Source of the DNA: a candidate division FCPU426 bacterium
GTDB taxonomy: Bacteria; Oederibacteriota; JAAXVQ01; JAUVAV01
Direction of reading: 5' to 3'
Length of the DNA stretch: 49,744 nt
Assembly: GCA_030591525.1 (NCBI GenBank)
Contig: JAUVAV010000025.1
Coordinates: 1 to 49,744 of the forward strand
Shown: piece after piece, positions 39,484 to 48,710 of the stretch
How positions within the stretch are numbered: position 1 is the first letter of the stretch
Layout: each line of letters starts with the position of its first letter
Made by a program: the position numbers and the translations under genes
Notes under the pieces: model-generated
Seen by the model: only the letters and a program-made list of their open reading frames with translations
Told to the model about the DNA's origin: nothing
Databases searched by the model: none

Positions 39484-40182
39484 ATGAAACAAGTCCTGTT
39501 GGCTTGGTTTTTCACACTATGTCTTTTAATCACTCCAGCGTATGCTGATGTACTCTATCTCAAAGACGGTTCGGTTCTAAAAGGAAGCATCACCAAATTG
39601 GACAGCCAATCTGTGGAGATAAGAACATCTGCCGGAGTATTTACTATTGCCCGTGATCAAATTAAAAAATCCGAAATGGGCGAAGCAGTCTCCGCGCCTG
39701 CGGCTGCCGAGGATAAAAAGCTCTCCCCGCCGCCGATTGAAGCACCAGAGGGATCTTTCGCCTTGGCAACCGGCAAATCCGTTTATTCTGAACGAACCCT
39801 TGGACTTGGATTTACCGCCGGCACCTCCAGCGGCTGCGGACTTAGCGCCATGCTCTACTGTTCTCCCGCCGCCTTTAGTTTTACGGCTTTTCCCATTGAT
39901 GATGGTTATTCCGTAGGTGCACAGATACAGATGGATCTTTTGCAATTCAAGTATCAGCGTTTCCATTGCTACCTCGGCGGGGCGGTTTACAGCCGCTTTA
40001 ACGACCCCTTCTATAATTTAGGCCTTGGATTCGGCTATGGCTGGATGGCTGCCAAATTCATCGGATTTACGCTCAATGGCGGTATGGGCGGTATGCTGGG
40101 AAGAATTGATTCCGATGACAACACCACCGAGCTTACCTGGGGCCCGGATATTAACTTTTTATTGCACTTTTCCGTTTTATAA
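39484..40182 (+). CDS. Exported protein with Sm-like N-terminal motif and barrel-like C-terminal part
   Basis: A protein of 232 residues. Signal peptide to about residue 21 (AYA cleavage). Residues 23-60 (VLYLKDGSVLKGSITKLDSQ ... FTIARDQIKKSE) are the short beta motif often found at the start of exported proteins of this kind, similar to Sm-like folds. A proline-rich linker (about 70-90) leads to a glycine-rich strand region (GLGFTAGTSSGCGLSAM, GFGYGWMAAKFIGFTLNGGM) that resembles a small outer-membrane barrel. GGAGG precedes the ATG. Function unknown. Confidence 0.7.
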   Translation: MKQVLLAWFFTLCLLITPAYADVLYLKDGSVLKGSITKLDSQSVEIRTSAGVFTIARDQIKKSEMGEAVSAPAAAEDKKLSPPPIEAPEGSFALATGKSVYSERTLGLGFTAGTSSGCGLSAMLYCSPAAFSFTAFPIDDGYSVGAQIQMDLLQFKYQRFHCYLGGAVYSRFNDPFYNLGLGFGYGWMAAKFIGFTLNGGMGGMLGRIDSDDNTTELTWGPDINFLLHFSVL

Positions 40183-40465
40183 ATCCCCCCCTCCTTGTAA
40201 CCGATCACTATCAGGAAACATCCGTGAAACTAAATTCTTTTAGCCGATTCATCCCCGCGCATGCAGAAAACGTTATCCCGGGGAACGCCGCGCTCAGTCA
40301 TTCGCCGGATTGCCCCGAAATCTTCCCGTACCGGAAAAGGAATCGAAATTGCTTTGGATGTCGGCTTCAGATGCGGGACAAATTAAGGCTGGATATACTT
40401 CCCATTTTGCGGTATTTTATAAATATAGAACTTTATCCATTCTTGGGAAGGGACAACGTTCCGGC

Positions 40466-41500
40466 ATGAGTAAATTTCAAGACCCTAATCCCCCCTGGGC
40501 GGACTGGCCCGAAGAACAGCTGCTTAATCTCAGAATGTGCGAACTTAAGCTCCGGCTGGACGGTTCTCACGTGGGAAACCTCATTCGCCGGGTATATAGT
40601 GAACTCGAGAGCCGCGAAATCGCTTTTAAACCCCTTTGCTATCTGGGGGATGAATGGTTCTCGCCGGATAATATCGCCGCCATTGCCATCCCCTTCTACC
40701 TGATGCATCCCCGCTTAAAACAGTTGGAGCAAAAACTAATGCTGGAAGTGGAAGGCGGTTCGGAATCCGAGTGCCTGAAGCTTCTCCGCCATGAGACCGG
40801 CCATGCTATCTGCCACGCATTTGCGCTCTCCCGCCGTACGCAATGGAAAACAATTTTCGGTTCTTCCTCCCGGGAATTCAAGGACTTCTACCATTACCAG
40901 CCTTACAGCAAACGCTTTGTCCGGCATCTGGAAAACTGTTACGCCCAGAGCCACCCGGAAGAGGATTTTGCCGAAACTTTCGCGGTCTGGCTGACTCCGG
41001 AGGAGGACTGGAAAATTGTCTACCAGGGATGGCCGGCCCTTAATAAATTAATTTATGTTGATAAGCTCATGCGGAATTTAAGAGGACAGACCCCCGGCGG
41101 CGTCCCGGCGGCTAAACTGCCTTTTGATATACGCCGCCTGCGCCGGCGCCTCAAGACCCATTACGAGCAGCGCCGCAAATTCTATTCCGAAGATGATCCC
41201 GGCTTTTTCGACAGCGACCTTTATCATATTTTCACCTCCCGGGAACAGGCGGCGCACGGACAACCAGCCTCCCGTTTTTTACGCCGGGAACGCGGGCCGC
41301 TGCTGGAAGTCATTTCCTTCTGGACCCGGGAACGAAAATTCACGGTCAATCGTCTCCTGCGCAAGCTTCTGGCCCGCTGCGACGAGTTGCAGCTCTACCT
41401 CCCCCGTGATGAAGCCCGCGCGCGCCTGGAAATCACCGCCTACCTCGCGGCCATGGTCTCGAATTACCTTTTTACCGGAAAGTTCAAGGGACACGCATGA
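40466..41500 (+). CDS. Putative zinc metallopeptidase (HETGH)
   Basis: A protein of 344 residues from ATG 40466, with GGAAGGG upstream; the open frame extends further 5' but without family-like sequence or a site. The zinc motif HExxH is HETGH at 109-113, followed by HAFAL, and a probable third ligand region is HPEEDFAETFAVWL (163-176). This matches the layout of the putative zinc-binding metallopeptidase family of unknown substrate. No signal peptide, so cytosolic. The stop overlaps the ATG of the ATP-grasp gene by four bases (ATGA), so the two are co-translated. Confidence 0.75.
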   Translation: MSKFQDPNPPWADWPEEQLLNLRMCELKLRLDGSHVGNLIRRVYSELESREIAFKPLCYLGDEWFSPDNIAAIAIPFYLMHPRLKQLEQKLMLEVEGGSESECLKLLRHETGHAICHAFALSRRTQWKTIFGSSSREFKDFYHYQPYSKRFVRHLENCYAQSHPEEDFAETFAVWLTPEEDWKIVYQGWPALNKLIYVDKLMRNLRGQTPGGVPAAKLPFDIRRLRRRLKTHYEQRRKFYSEDDPGFFDSDLYHIFTSREQAAHGQPASRFLRRERGPLLEVISFWTRERKFTVNRLLRKLLARCDELQLYLPRDEARARLEITAYLAAMVSNYLFTGKFKGHA

Positions 41501-42516
41501 AAGCTCATCTCAAGGTCCTGCTAATTTTCGATATGCCGGTGCGCCCGGCCGGAACGGATTATGCCAAGCATTTCCGGTCTGAGGATTGGCAAAATATCCA
41601 GGATATTATCGCGGCTTTAAACAAAATCGGCCAGGAAGTCCGCCTCCTGGGTATTCACGACCGGATTCGGCCGCTAATCACGGAAATACGGCGCCACCCT
41701 CCGGATATCGTGTTCAATCTGCTGGAATCTTTTGCTAATGAACGAAAGCATGAAAGCAGCATTGTGGGCCTGCTGGAACTGCTAAAAGTTCCCTATACCG
41801 GTTCTCCGTCCTCAAGTCTTACTATTTGCCGTAATAAATTATTTACTAAACGTATCCTCGCCCCCCATCGTATCAAGGTCCCCCGTTCAGTAGTTTTTCC
41901 CCTGGGGCAAAGAAGACGGAGCCTCCGGCATCTAAAATTTCCGGTTTTTGTCAAGCCCATAGGGCAGGAAGGCTCGGATGGGATTGCCCAGAGTTCTTTT
42001 GCTGAAAACGTGCCCGCCTGCCTGGAACGCGTTCTCTTTTTACATGAACATCATCATACCGATGCCTTGGTGGAAGAATATATTGAAGGCCGGGAATTTT
42101 ATGCCAGTGTGATTGGAAATCACCGTTTGCGCGTTCTCCCTCTGCGGGAAATCATTTTCACCGAATTCCCGGAGGAAAAACCCAAATTCGCCACGTTTAA
42201 GGCCAAATGGGACGAGGATTTTCGCAGCCGCTGGGGCATAAAAAACACTTTTGCCCTCCCGCTGCCCGAAGGTCTGGAGCAAAAAATCGCCCACCTCAGC
42301 CGTACGGCCTTCCGCGCCTTACAATTAAAGGGTTATGGACGCCTGGATATTCGCCTTACTCCGGAAAATGAGATATATGTGATTGAGGTGAACCCTAACC
42401 CGGCGCTGAATAAAGATGACGAACTTGCGCAATCCGCGCTAAAAGCCAAAATTCCGTACTATGATCTAATCCGGCGTGTTCTGCAACTGGGGTGGGAGGT
42501 TACTGCCAAAGGGTAG
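41497..42516 (+). CDS. D-Ala-D-Ala-ligase-like ATP-grasp enzyme
   Basis: A protein of 339 residues with an ATP-grasp core. Recognisable are GLLELLKVPYTGSPSSSLTICR (N-terminal substrate domain), FPVFVKPIGQEGSDGI (ATP-binding lysine and glycine loop), LVEEYIEGREFYASVIGN, and the metal-binding GYGRLDIRLTPENEIYVIEV-NPNPAL (Glu and Asn ligands). The family joins a carboxylate to an amine, often amino acids or peptides. Housekeeping Ddl has different N-terminal residues and sits in mur operons; here the only neighbour is a metallopeptidase gene joined by a four-base overlap, so a peptide made by one and cut by the other is a plausible idea. Confidence 0.85.
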   Translation: MKAHLKVLLIFDMPVRPAGTDYAKHFRSEDWQNIQDIIAALNKIGQEVRLLGIHDRIRPLITEIRRHPPDIVFNLLESFANERKHESSIVGLLELLKVPYTGSPSSSLTICRNKLFTKRILAPHRIKVPRSVVFPLGQRRRSLRHLKFPVFVKPIGQEGSDGIAQSSFAENVPACLERVLFLHEHHHTDALVEEYIEGREFYASVIGNHRLRVLPLREIIFTEFPEEKPKFATFKAKWDEDFRSRWGIKNTFALPLPEGLEQKIAHLSRTAFRALQLKGYGRLDIRLTPENEIYVIEVNPNPALNKDDELAQSALKAKIPYYDLIRRVLQLGWEVTAKG

Positions 42517-42550
42517 GGTGCCATATATGGTGGCCGATTGGTTTATGGTT

Positions 42551-42641
42551 AAAAAAAGGGCGGGTTTGGAACCCGCCCCTACGAAAACCCAACATATCTG
42601 ATTTCTCAAACCGTAGGGGGCCGGCTTTTATGCCGGCCCTA
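42551..42641 (-). terminator. Double hairpin downstream of pnp, with T-run (GTAGGGG repeat family)
   Basis: The hairpin GGGCGGG / CCCGCCC (42558-42580) is followed on the minus strand by seven T residues (42551-42557), an intrinsic terminator shape for the rpsO-pnp transcript. A second hairpin, GTAGGGGGCCGGC / GCCGGCCCTA (42613-42641), lies closer to pnp. The pair also belongs to the repeat family at 28368-28456 and 17834-17862. Confidence 0.6.
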
Positions 42642-42649
42642 TAATTCCT

Positions 42650-44764
42650 TTAAGCCTTTATTTCTTTCTCTTCTTTTACTGCTTCCTTATGCGATAGGCG
42701 TATCTTGCCTCTCTCATCGATTTCCAAAACTTTAACCCGTAGGCGGTCGCCTTCTTTAACCACGTCCTCGACCCGGTTTACCCGGTGCTCGGCCAACTGG
42801 GAGATATGCACCAAGCCGTCTTTATTCGGAACCACTTCCACAAAAGCGCCGAATTCCATAATCTTTTTCACTTCGCCTTCATAGATCTTTCCAATTTCCA
42901 CTTTGGGCGCCAGGCTCCTAATTCGTTCAATCGCCGCCTGAACAGCCTTGGGATCCCGGGCCGCTATGGAAACCTTTCCGCTATCTTCGATGTCAATACT
43001 GGTGCCGGTCTCTTCGGTAAGCTTTTTAATTATTTTTCCGCCCGGGCCGATGATATCACGAATCTGGTCCGGATCGATATTAATGCTCACGATTCTCGGA
43101 GCAAACTCCGACAATTCCGTTTTGGGCGCGGATATCGCCTGATTCATCTTTTCCAGAATAAACATCCGGGCTTCCCGCGCCTGTTCCAGAGCTTGTTTTA
43201 TCAAGTCATGAGTGAGACCGGTAATTTTAATATCCATCTGGATAGCGGTAATTCCGCTCGCAGTCCCGGCAACCTTGAAATCCATATCTCCCAAGTGATC
43301 CTCCAGGCCCTGGATGTCGGTCAGTATAGTATAGGTATCTTCATGTTTTACCAGGCCCATGGCTATGCCGGCTACGTGGGAACTTATCGGCACTCCGGCG
43401 TCCATCAATGAAAGTGAGGCGCCGCAAACCGAGGCCATGGATGAGGATCCATTAGACTCCAGAATATCCGAGGTCACCTGTATAGTATAATTGAATTTTT
43501 CTTTTTCCGGAATCACGGGAGCCAAGGCGCGTTCGGCCAGCATACCATGGCCGATCTCACGACGGCCGGGCCCGCGAACCGGACGGGCTTCGCCTACGGA
43601 AAAAGCAGGAAAATTATAGTAGAGCATGAAATTCTTTTTATATTCCCGTTCCAACTGCTCCATCAATTGTTCATCCGAGCCCGTGCCTAAAGTGGTAACC
43701 ACCAGGGCCTGGGTTTGGCCGCGGGTGAAAATGGCGGAACCATGCGGCCGCGGCAGGACATCAATCTCGGCATGTATGGTTCTTACGTCTTTAATTCCAC
43801 GACCGTCCGGCCGGAACTGTTTTAAGGCAATATCGCGGCGGACCGCTTCAACTTCTATCTTATCCAGTATTGCGTTGGCATCAGCGGCTATGGCCGTAAA
43901 AGCTTCCTCCCCGATTTCAGCCGACAGGTTTTGGAGCACAGTATTCTTAGCTTCAGCCACGGCCGCGCTGCGCGCTTGTTTTTCTTCAGTATGGAGGGCC
44001 TGGGCAATTTTTTCCTGAGTCAAATTCCGGACTTGCTCCTCCAGCCCGGCATCGATTTCCTTGATTTGAATAATACGCTTGGGTTTACCGGCTTTTCCGA
44101 TTAATTCCTCCTGGAGATCAATGACCTCCCGGATGTGTTCCTGCCCCAGCTTAAAAGCTTCAAGTACCATTTCCTCAGGAACCTGCTCGGCTTCTCCTTC
44201 CACCATTACTACATTCTCCCGGCTGCCGGCCACTACCACATCCAGCCCGCTGCGGGTCACCTGTTCAAAGGTGGGATTAACCACAAACTCATCATTAATG
44301 CGTCCAATCCGCACGGCGCTAAGAATATTGGCAAAAGGAATGTCCGAAAGCCCCAGGGCAGCCGAGACTCCGATCAACGCCGGGACGTCGGAATTATTCT
44401 CCATATCCGAGGAGATCACCAGAGCATAAATCTGCAACTCATTACGCAGCCCTTTGGGAAGCTGAGGCCGTATGGCCCGGTCTATCAAGCGGGCGGTTAA
44501 TATTTCCTTTTCTCCTGGTCTTCCTCCCCGCTTGAAAAAACCACCCGGTATTTTACCCGCCGCATAGGTGCGTTCGCGGTATTCCACCGTTAGGGGCAAA
44601 AAGTCCAATCCCGCACGAGCCTCTGGCGCGCAAACCGCTGTAGCCAGCACTACTGTCCCGCCGTATTGTACTGTCACCGAACCATGGGCTTGACGGGCTA
44701 TGTGACCGGTAGCAATCGTAAGTGTACGGCCGGCCACCTCACGGCTGACTTGAATCTTTTCCAA
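42650..44764 (-). CDS. pnp: Polyribonucleotide nucleotidyltransferase (PNPase)
   Basis: A protein of 704 residues. The start is TTG 44764, opening LEKIQVSREVAGRTLTI, with GGAGG seven bases upstream; the frame runs further but without family-like sequence. Two RNase-PH domains are separated by a helical domain, with FFKRGGRPGEKEILTARLID in the first and GPGRREIGHGMLAERAL in the second, and catalytic DMDFKVAGT. KH domain (about 555-615, IRDIIGPGGKIIKKLTEE) and S1 domain (about 620-690, GEVKKIMEFGAFVEVVPN) follow. It degrades mRNA from the 3' end by phosphorolysis. It is 52 bases after rpsO, the classical rpsO-pnp operon. Confidence 0.96.
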   Translation of the reverse strand: MEKIQVSREVAGRTLTIATGHIARQAHGSVTVQYGGTVVLATAVCAPEARAGLDFLPLTVEYRERTYAAGKIPGGFFKRGGRPGEKEILTARLIDRAIRPQLPKGLRNELQIYALVISSDMENNSDVPALIGVSAALGLSDIPFANILSAVRIGRINDEFVVNPTFEQVTRSGLDVVVAGSRENVVMVEGEAEQVPEEMVLEAFKLGQEHIREVIDLQEELIGKAGKPKRIIQIKEIDAGLEEQVRNLTQEKIAQALHTEEKQARSAAVAEAKNTVLQNLSAEIGEEAFTAIAADANAILDKIEVEAVRRDIALKQFRPDGRGIKDVRTIHAEIDVLPRPHGSAIFTRGQTQALVVTTLGTGSDEQLMEQLEREYKKNFMLYYNFPAFSVGEARPVRGPGRREIGHGMLAERALAPVIPEKEKFNYTIQVTSDILESNGSSSMASVCGASLSLMDAGVPISSHVAGIAMGLVKHEDTYTILTDIQGLEDHLGDMDFKVAGTASGITAIQMDIKITGLTHDLIKQALEQAREARMFILEKMNQAISAPKTELSEFAPRIVSINIDPDQIRDIIGPGGKIIKKLTEETGTSIDIEDSGKVSIAARDPKAVQAAIERIRSLAPKVEIGKIYEGEVKKIMEFGAFVEVVPNKDGLVHISQLAEHRVNRVEDVVKEGDRLRVKVLEIDERGKIRLSHKEAVKEEKEIKA

Positions 44765-44816
44765 TGTAATTCCTCCTTTATTTATCCGCGTCAATGTAGC
44801 TATAAACTTATAATCT

Positions 44817-45086
44817 TTACTTACGCAGATTCAGCTTGCTGATCACCGCCTTGTAACGGTTTACATGATGCTTCTTCAGATAATCCAGCAGCCGCCGCCG
44901 CTTGCTGACCAGCATCAGCAACCCGGTACGGGAATGATGATCTTTGTTATGCTGCTTAAAATGATCGGTCAAGCCATTGATCCGGTTGGAAAGAATAGCG
45001 ATCTGTACTTCCGGCGAACCGGTATCACTTTCATGCGTCTTGTTGTCCTCGATCAAGGTTTTTTTGATTTCTTTTATCAAGGCCAT
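44817..45086 (-). CDS. rpsO: 30S ribosomal protein S15
   Basis: A protein of 89 residues from ATG 45086, with AAGGAGGG upstream; the longer frame to 45197 is leader. S15 signatures are [40 protein letters not shown] and [13 protein letters not shown]. It binds the 16S rRNA central domain. The leader from the promoter at 45267-45295 to the start is about 170 bases, long enough for S15 autoregulation as in other bacteria, but I did not identify a specific fold. Confidence 0.96.
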   Translation of the reverse strand: MALIKEIKKTLIEDNKTHESDTGSPEVQIAILSNRINGLTDHFKQHNKDHHSRTGLLMLVSKRRRLLDYLKKHHVNRYKAVISKLNLRK

Positions 45087-45266
45087 ATTTTTTTCCCTCC
45101 TTAAAATAAAATCATTCCCTGGATTAACAATATACTTACAACCATCCAAATCCAGACTTTTTCCGTTTTCTATGTTGAATGGGGAAAGGAAAGCCACTTC
45201 AGCGTATAAAAAAACCGGTCAACGCCGGAAGATACAAGGAAAGCAACTTAATTTTAATGGATTATA

Positions 45267-45295
45267 TTATTATCATAGATACTTTTTCTTGTCAA
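45267..45295 (-). promoter_or_regulatory. Promoter of the rpsO-pnp operon
   Basis: On the minus strand: TTGACA (45295-45290), 17-base spacer, TAATAA (45272-45267). The -35 is consensus. It lies just past the end of the glycosidase-like gene and gives rpsO a leader of about 170 bases. Confidence 0.7.
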
Positions 45296-45310
45296 TCTTT
45301 AATTTGTACT

Positions 45311-47671
45311 TTATCTTTTCCTTTTCCTCTTGGTTTTGGCCTTCCGGGTGCTCCGGCTTTTCTTCCGGCCGGAGACCTTATTTTTCGTCACGCGGCTAAT
45401 AACAATATCAATCCGTCCCTGGGAGAGCTCTGGTTTCGTGATTAAGCCTCCCGGCTTGAAATTACGTCCATTCACCGTAATCCTGTCCTTCTTCCCTTTA
45501 CATGCCTCCTGAATCCGAAGATTGATCTTGGCGCCGTGATAGGGAAAGGCTTTCAATTCAACCTCCAGCGGCTGGGTATAAGCCGGAAGGCAAACGCGCA
45601 ATCCGAGCGGATCCGGTTCCAAACCGCCAAGTCCCCGTACGATCAGGTCAATCAGGTTTAGGGCAGCCAGATCGACTCCGGCGGAACTGCTATTTGAGGA
45701 ACCGGGCAGCGCCAAAATTTGCGGATCCAGGACTACGGCCCGGGCATAACGCCGAAGCCGATCCAAGGCCTGGGAGGCCAATTCCGGCCGGAGAAAACCG
45801 GCCATAAGTATCTGATGGGTACGCCTGTAATCAATCCTCCCCCGCTGGTATATTTTCTTCTCTTCTCCATCCAACTCATCATCCTTGATCATTTTGCAAT
45901 ATTGCCCGCCGGAATTACGCCAATTGGAATTAGACCACAATTCGTGCAGGATTGCCGTCTGCTTAGGGGTATCTCCGACTTTATGAAGAACCGCCTCCAC
46001 CACGCCGGCGGTGCGATGCTTAATTGTTATACCTTGATCCCTCAGCCGGGCAAAAGCATAATAACCCCGGCTCCCCAACCCCGGCTCCCAATATTGCCGG
46101 GAAAGGGTTTGTTCGCATTGTTTGGCTAAAAGCCGATACTTCCCGGCTAATAGGGACCTCTTCCCGGCCGAGGCTTTTAAAAGCTTTTCGCCGGAACGGA
46201 AAGCTCTGACCGCCGCCATAGCGGGAACTGCCAATTGTATCTCCGAGCGGGAATTCCCGGTGCCGAGGCCGAACCAGGTTTGCGACGGGTGCTGGGAAAA
46301 GTCGTATTCCGGCAATCCGTCGCCGTTCCGGTCCATACCCGCCAGGTATTTCAGCACTTCTTGAATACGTTCAATATTTTCGTTCAGCCATTTTTTATCC
46401 TGGGTCAGCAAATAATATTGCCAGGCCATAATCAGAGTGTAAGCCGCATCCGGGGTCTCTGATCGTTGTTCCAGCCAATGATCCAGGAACTTCTTAACCG
46501 CTTTGGTCCGGCCAAAAGCCAATAAACCGCCGAGCCCGGCCGCGGCTTTTTCCGGACTAGCCGGACCCGGCTCCGCGATAGATGAAAAAAGCGGATATCC
46601 AAAGGGATCAAGGCTGGCCATCCAGAAAGCCCAGGATTTAACCGACTGGAAGAGGTAGGTCAGGTAAGGGTCCCGGCACGTAAAAGTCATGCCTTGGGAA
46701 TTGGAGGCATTTATTTTCTCCTCCCACCGCCCATATCCGGGATGACGGCGCAGGTTTACCATATACCGCGTTACAGTATGGCGGTCATACCCCCAGGTCA
46801 GCCAGAATACCGAGGTGTGGGTTTGGCCCGGGGCTAAATCCTGCGCCGGAGTTTCCAAGGAAACCAACAAATCCGCGGTATCCGGTTTCCATTCCCCGGA
46901 AAAAGCCGATGTCTCATCCTGGGGTTCTCCGCTGGTAATCGAACCGCTTTCCGGTCCCCAGCCCGCAGCCAACCAACTCTCCTCACGGATCGTGCCATCC
47001 CGATTATATAAAATGCCACTGCGGGGATCGGCAAAGATTTCATCATCTTCTTCTTTTTGGGTTTTCGGGTCCCGGAATCGGGCGGTAAGCTCCGGATCAT
47101 GCAAACGGGCCTCCAGCCGAAGGGCGTTTAAAGTATATTTACTCCGGTTGTGAACCGTACAGCGAATACCCACGGCTTGACTTGACTGGGAATGGAAACA
47201 TATGCGCGTCAGGGCCAGGTTGTCAGACCATACCCATTCTTCCTTTATCCGGCCGGGTCCCACGTAAACCGTAACTCCGGCCCCGTCAGCACCCGGAATC
47301 AAGCGTCGTCTCTGACCGGCGATGCGCAGGAAAAATATCAATTCCGAGTTATATTGCCGGTTGCCCGGAAGCAACAACCGGCCTTCCGGTCCGCAATGCT
47401 GGTTTGAGAAACCTATGCTCTGAACCAGCGGGTGGAAATAGCGCAACCCCAGGCGGGTATCCAGGTTAAAGATGGAGGGAAAAGAAATCTTTAGCCGTGA
47501 AAGTTCCGGCGCGCGCGGAAAATACTCCAGCACCACGGCCGCCGGGCGGGTAGTCGCACGGGCGTCGACATTTCCTTTAGAGTAGGCGGCGTCGATTCCA
47601 TTCGGCTGAAATAGTGCGAACAGAAATAGCACGGCCGGAATCCAGCTGCCACCGCCCGGGTTCGCGGCCAT
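45311..47671 (-). CDS. Exported six-hairpin-glycosidase-like protein
   Basis: A protein of 786 residues. Signal peptide (about 1-28, PAVLFLFALFQPNGIDAAYS). The N-terminal part (about 30-320) is beta-rich, including a sugar-processing-like RAGVTVYVGPGRI region. The middle (about 330-660) is helical with the alternating pattern of (alpha/alpha)6 barrels: VKSWAFWMASLDPFGYPLFS, LEQRSETPDAAYTLIMAWQY, MDRNGDGLPEYDFS and a C-terminal LIVRGLGGLEPDPLGLRV. These features suggest a glycoside hydrolase or phosphorylase of the six-hairpin clan; I cannot assign the family or the catalytic acid. The tail is very basic (KSRSTRKAKTKRKRKR). It follows etfA by eight bases on the same strand. Confidence 0.6.
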   Translation of the reverse strand: MAANPGGGSWIPAVLFLFALFQPNGIDAAYSKGNVDARATTRPAAVVLEYFPRAPELSRLKISFPSIFNLDTRLGLRYFHPLVQSIGFSNQHCGPEGRLLLPGNRQYNSELIFFLRIAGQRRRLIPGADGAGVTVYVGPGRIKEEWVWSDNLALTRICFHSQSSQAVGIRCTVHNRSKYTLNALRLEARLHDPELTARFRDPKTQKEEDDEIFADPRSGILYNRDGTIREESWLAAGWGPESGSITSGEPQDETSAFSGEWKPDTADLLVSLETPAQDLAPGQTHTSVFWLTWGYDRHTVTRYMVNLRRHPGYGRWEEKINASNSQGMTFTCRDPYLTYLFQSVKSWAFWMASLDPFGYPLFSSIAEPGPASPEKAAAGLGGLLAFGRTKAVKKFLDHWLEQRSETPDAAYTLIMAWQYYLLTQDKKWLNENIERIQEVLKYLAGMDRNGDGLPEYDFSQHPSQTWFGLGTGNSRSEIQLAVPAMAAVRAFRSGEKLLKASAGKRSLLAGKYRLLAKQCEQTLSRQYWEPGLGSRGYYAFARLRDQGITIKHRTAGVVEAVLHKVGDTPKQTAILHELWSNSNWRNSGGQYCKMIKDDELDGEEKKIYQRGRIDYRRTHQILMAGFLRPELASQALDRLRRYARAVVLDPQILALPGSSNSSSAGVDLAALNLIDLIVRGLGGLEPDPLGLRVCLPAYTQPLEVELKAFPYHGAKINLRIQEACKGKKDRITVNGRNFKPGGLITKPELSQGRIDIVISRVTKNKVSGRKKSRSTRKAKTKRKRKR

Positions 47672-47679
47672 AATACAAT

Positions 47680-48687
47680 TCAGGCCCCGTTTTTAAAGCA
47701 CTTAACCATCTCCGGAACTACCTCGTGAATGTCTCCGACAATACCATAGGTGGCCACTTTGAAAATATCGGCATCCGGGTTGTTATTGATGGCAATAATG
47801 ATATCCGATGATTGCATGCCTGCCAGGTGTTGAATCGCGCCGGAAACTCCCAGGGCAAAATAAATTTTGGGACACACGGTTTTTCCGGTCTGCCCCACCT
47901 GGTGGGAATAAGGAACCCATCCGGCGTCCACTACCGCGCGGGAAGCGCCTACCGCTCCGCCTATGGCGGCGGCCAAATCATGCACCATCCGGAAATTTTC
48001 CCGGTTTCCCACGCCTCGTCCCCCGGCAACAATAATATCCGCTTCGGTTATATTACAGGTATCTTCCATTTCTTTTACTATGTTCACCACGCGAGCCCGC
48101 AGCGTAAGCTCATTTTCTCCAATCGTCTTCTCGATTACTTCTCCCTGCCGGGAGTCGTCACGCGCCAGCGGTTTCATAACCTTATGCCGGACCGTTGCCA
48201 TTTGCGGCCTTCTCTCCGGGCAGACAATGGTGGCCATAATATTCCCGCCATAAGCCGGCCGGGTTCCCAGCAAAAGTTTTTTATCCGGGTCGATCTCCAG
48301 ACTGGTGCAATCAGCGGTCATTCCGGTTTTCAACTGGGCGGCCACTCGGGGTATAAAAGAACGTCCGATCGCGGTGGCGCCAGCCAGGAAAATCGCAGGT
48401 TTATGTTCTTGGGCCAGGCGGGTAAGCGCCTCGGCATAGGGTTCATCCTGAAATTTGTCAAACAACGGGCTGTCAAGATAAAACACCTGATCAGCGCCAA
48501 AAGCTATCAATTCATCCGCCGCCGGACGCATCCCGTTTCCCAGCAGAACCGCGGTTAATTTTTGTCCCAGATCATCCGCTAATTTACGCCCCGCGCCCAG
48601 CAACTCGTGAGTAACCGAACTCAACCGGCCTTCACGCTGCTCGGCGTAAATCCACACATTCTTGGAATCCTTATTATCCATACTCAT
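47680..48687 (-). CDS. etfA: Electron transfer flavoprotein, alpha subunit
   Basis: A protein of 335 residues. The C-terminal FAD domain is clear: VAGGRGVGNRENFRMVHDLA, GGAVGASRAVVDAGWVPYSH and the FAD-binding VGQTGKTVCPKIYFALGVSG (about 215-290), then AINNNPDADIF. The N-terminal domain includes AEQREGRLSSVTHELLG. It pairs with EtfB, 23 bases upstream, to form an ETF that carries electrons from acyl-CoA or other dehydrogenases. The start is ATG 48687 with AAGGGGG before it. No ETF-linked dehydrogenase or iron-sulfur partner is adjacent, so the electron donor is unknown. Confidence 0.95.
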   Translation of the reverse strand: MSMDNKDSKNVWIYAEQREGRLSSVTHELLGAGRKLADDLGQKLTAVLLGNGMRPAADELIAFGADQVFYLDSPLFDKFQDEPYAEALTRLAQEHKPAIFLAGATAIGRSFIPRVAAQLKTGMTADCTSLEIDPDKKLLLGTRPAYGGNIMATIVCPERRPQMATVRHKVMKPLARDDSRQGEVIEKTIGENELTLRARVVNIVKEMEDTCNITEADIIVAGGRGVGNRENFRMVHDLAAAIGGAVGASRAVVDAGWVPYSHQVGQTGKTVCPKIYFALGVSGAIQHLAGMQSSDIIIAINNNPDADIFKVATYGIVGDIHEVVPEMVKCFKNGA

Positions 48688-48710
48688 AATTCCCCCTTAC
48701 CCGGTTATGC

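Noticed and set aside
42785-43411. 208-codon plus-strand open frame
   Set aside because: Shadow of pnp.
47812-48558. 248-codon plus-strand open frame
   Set aside because: Shadow of etfA; the minus-strand protein has all EtfA motifs.
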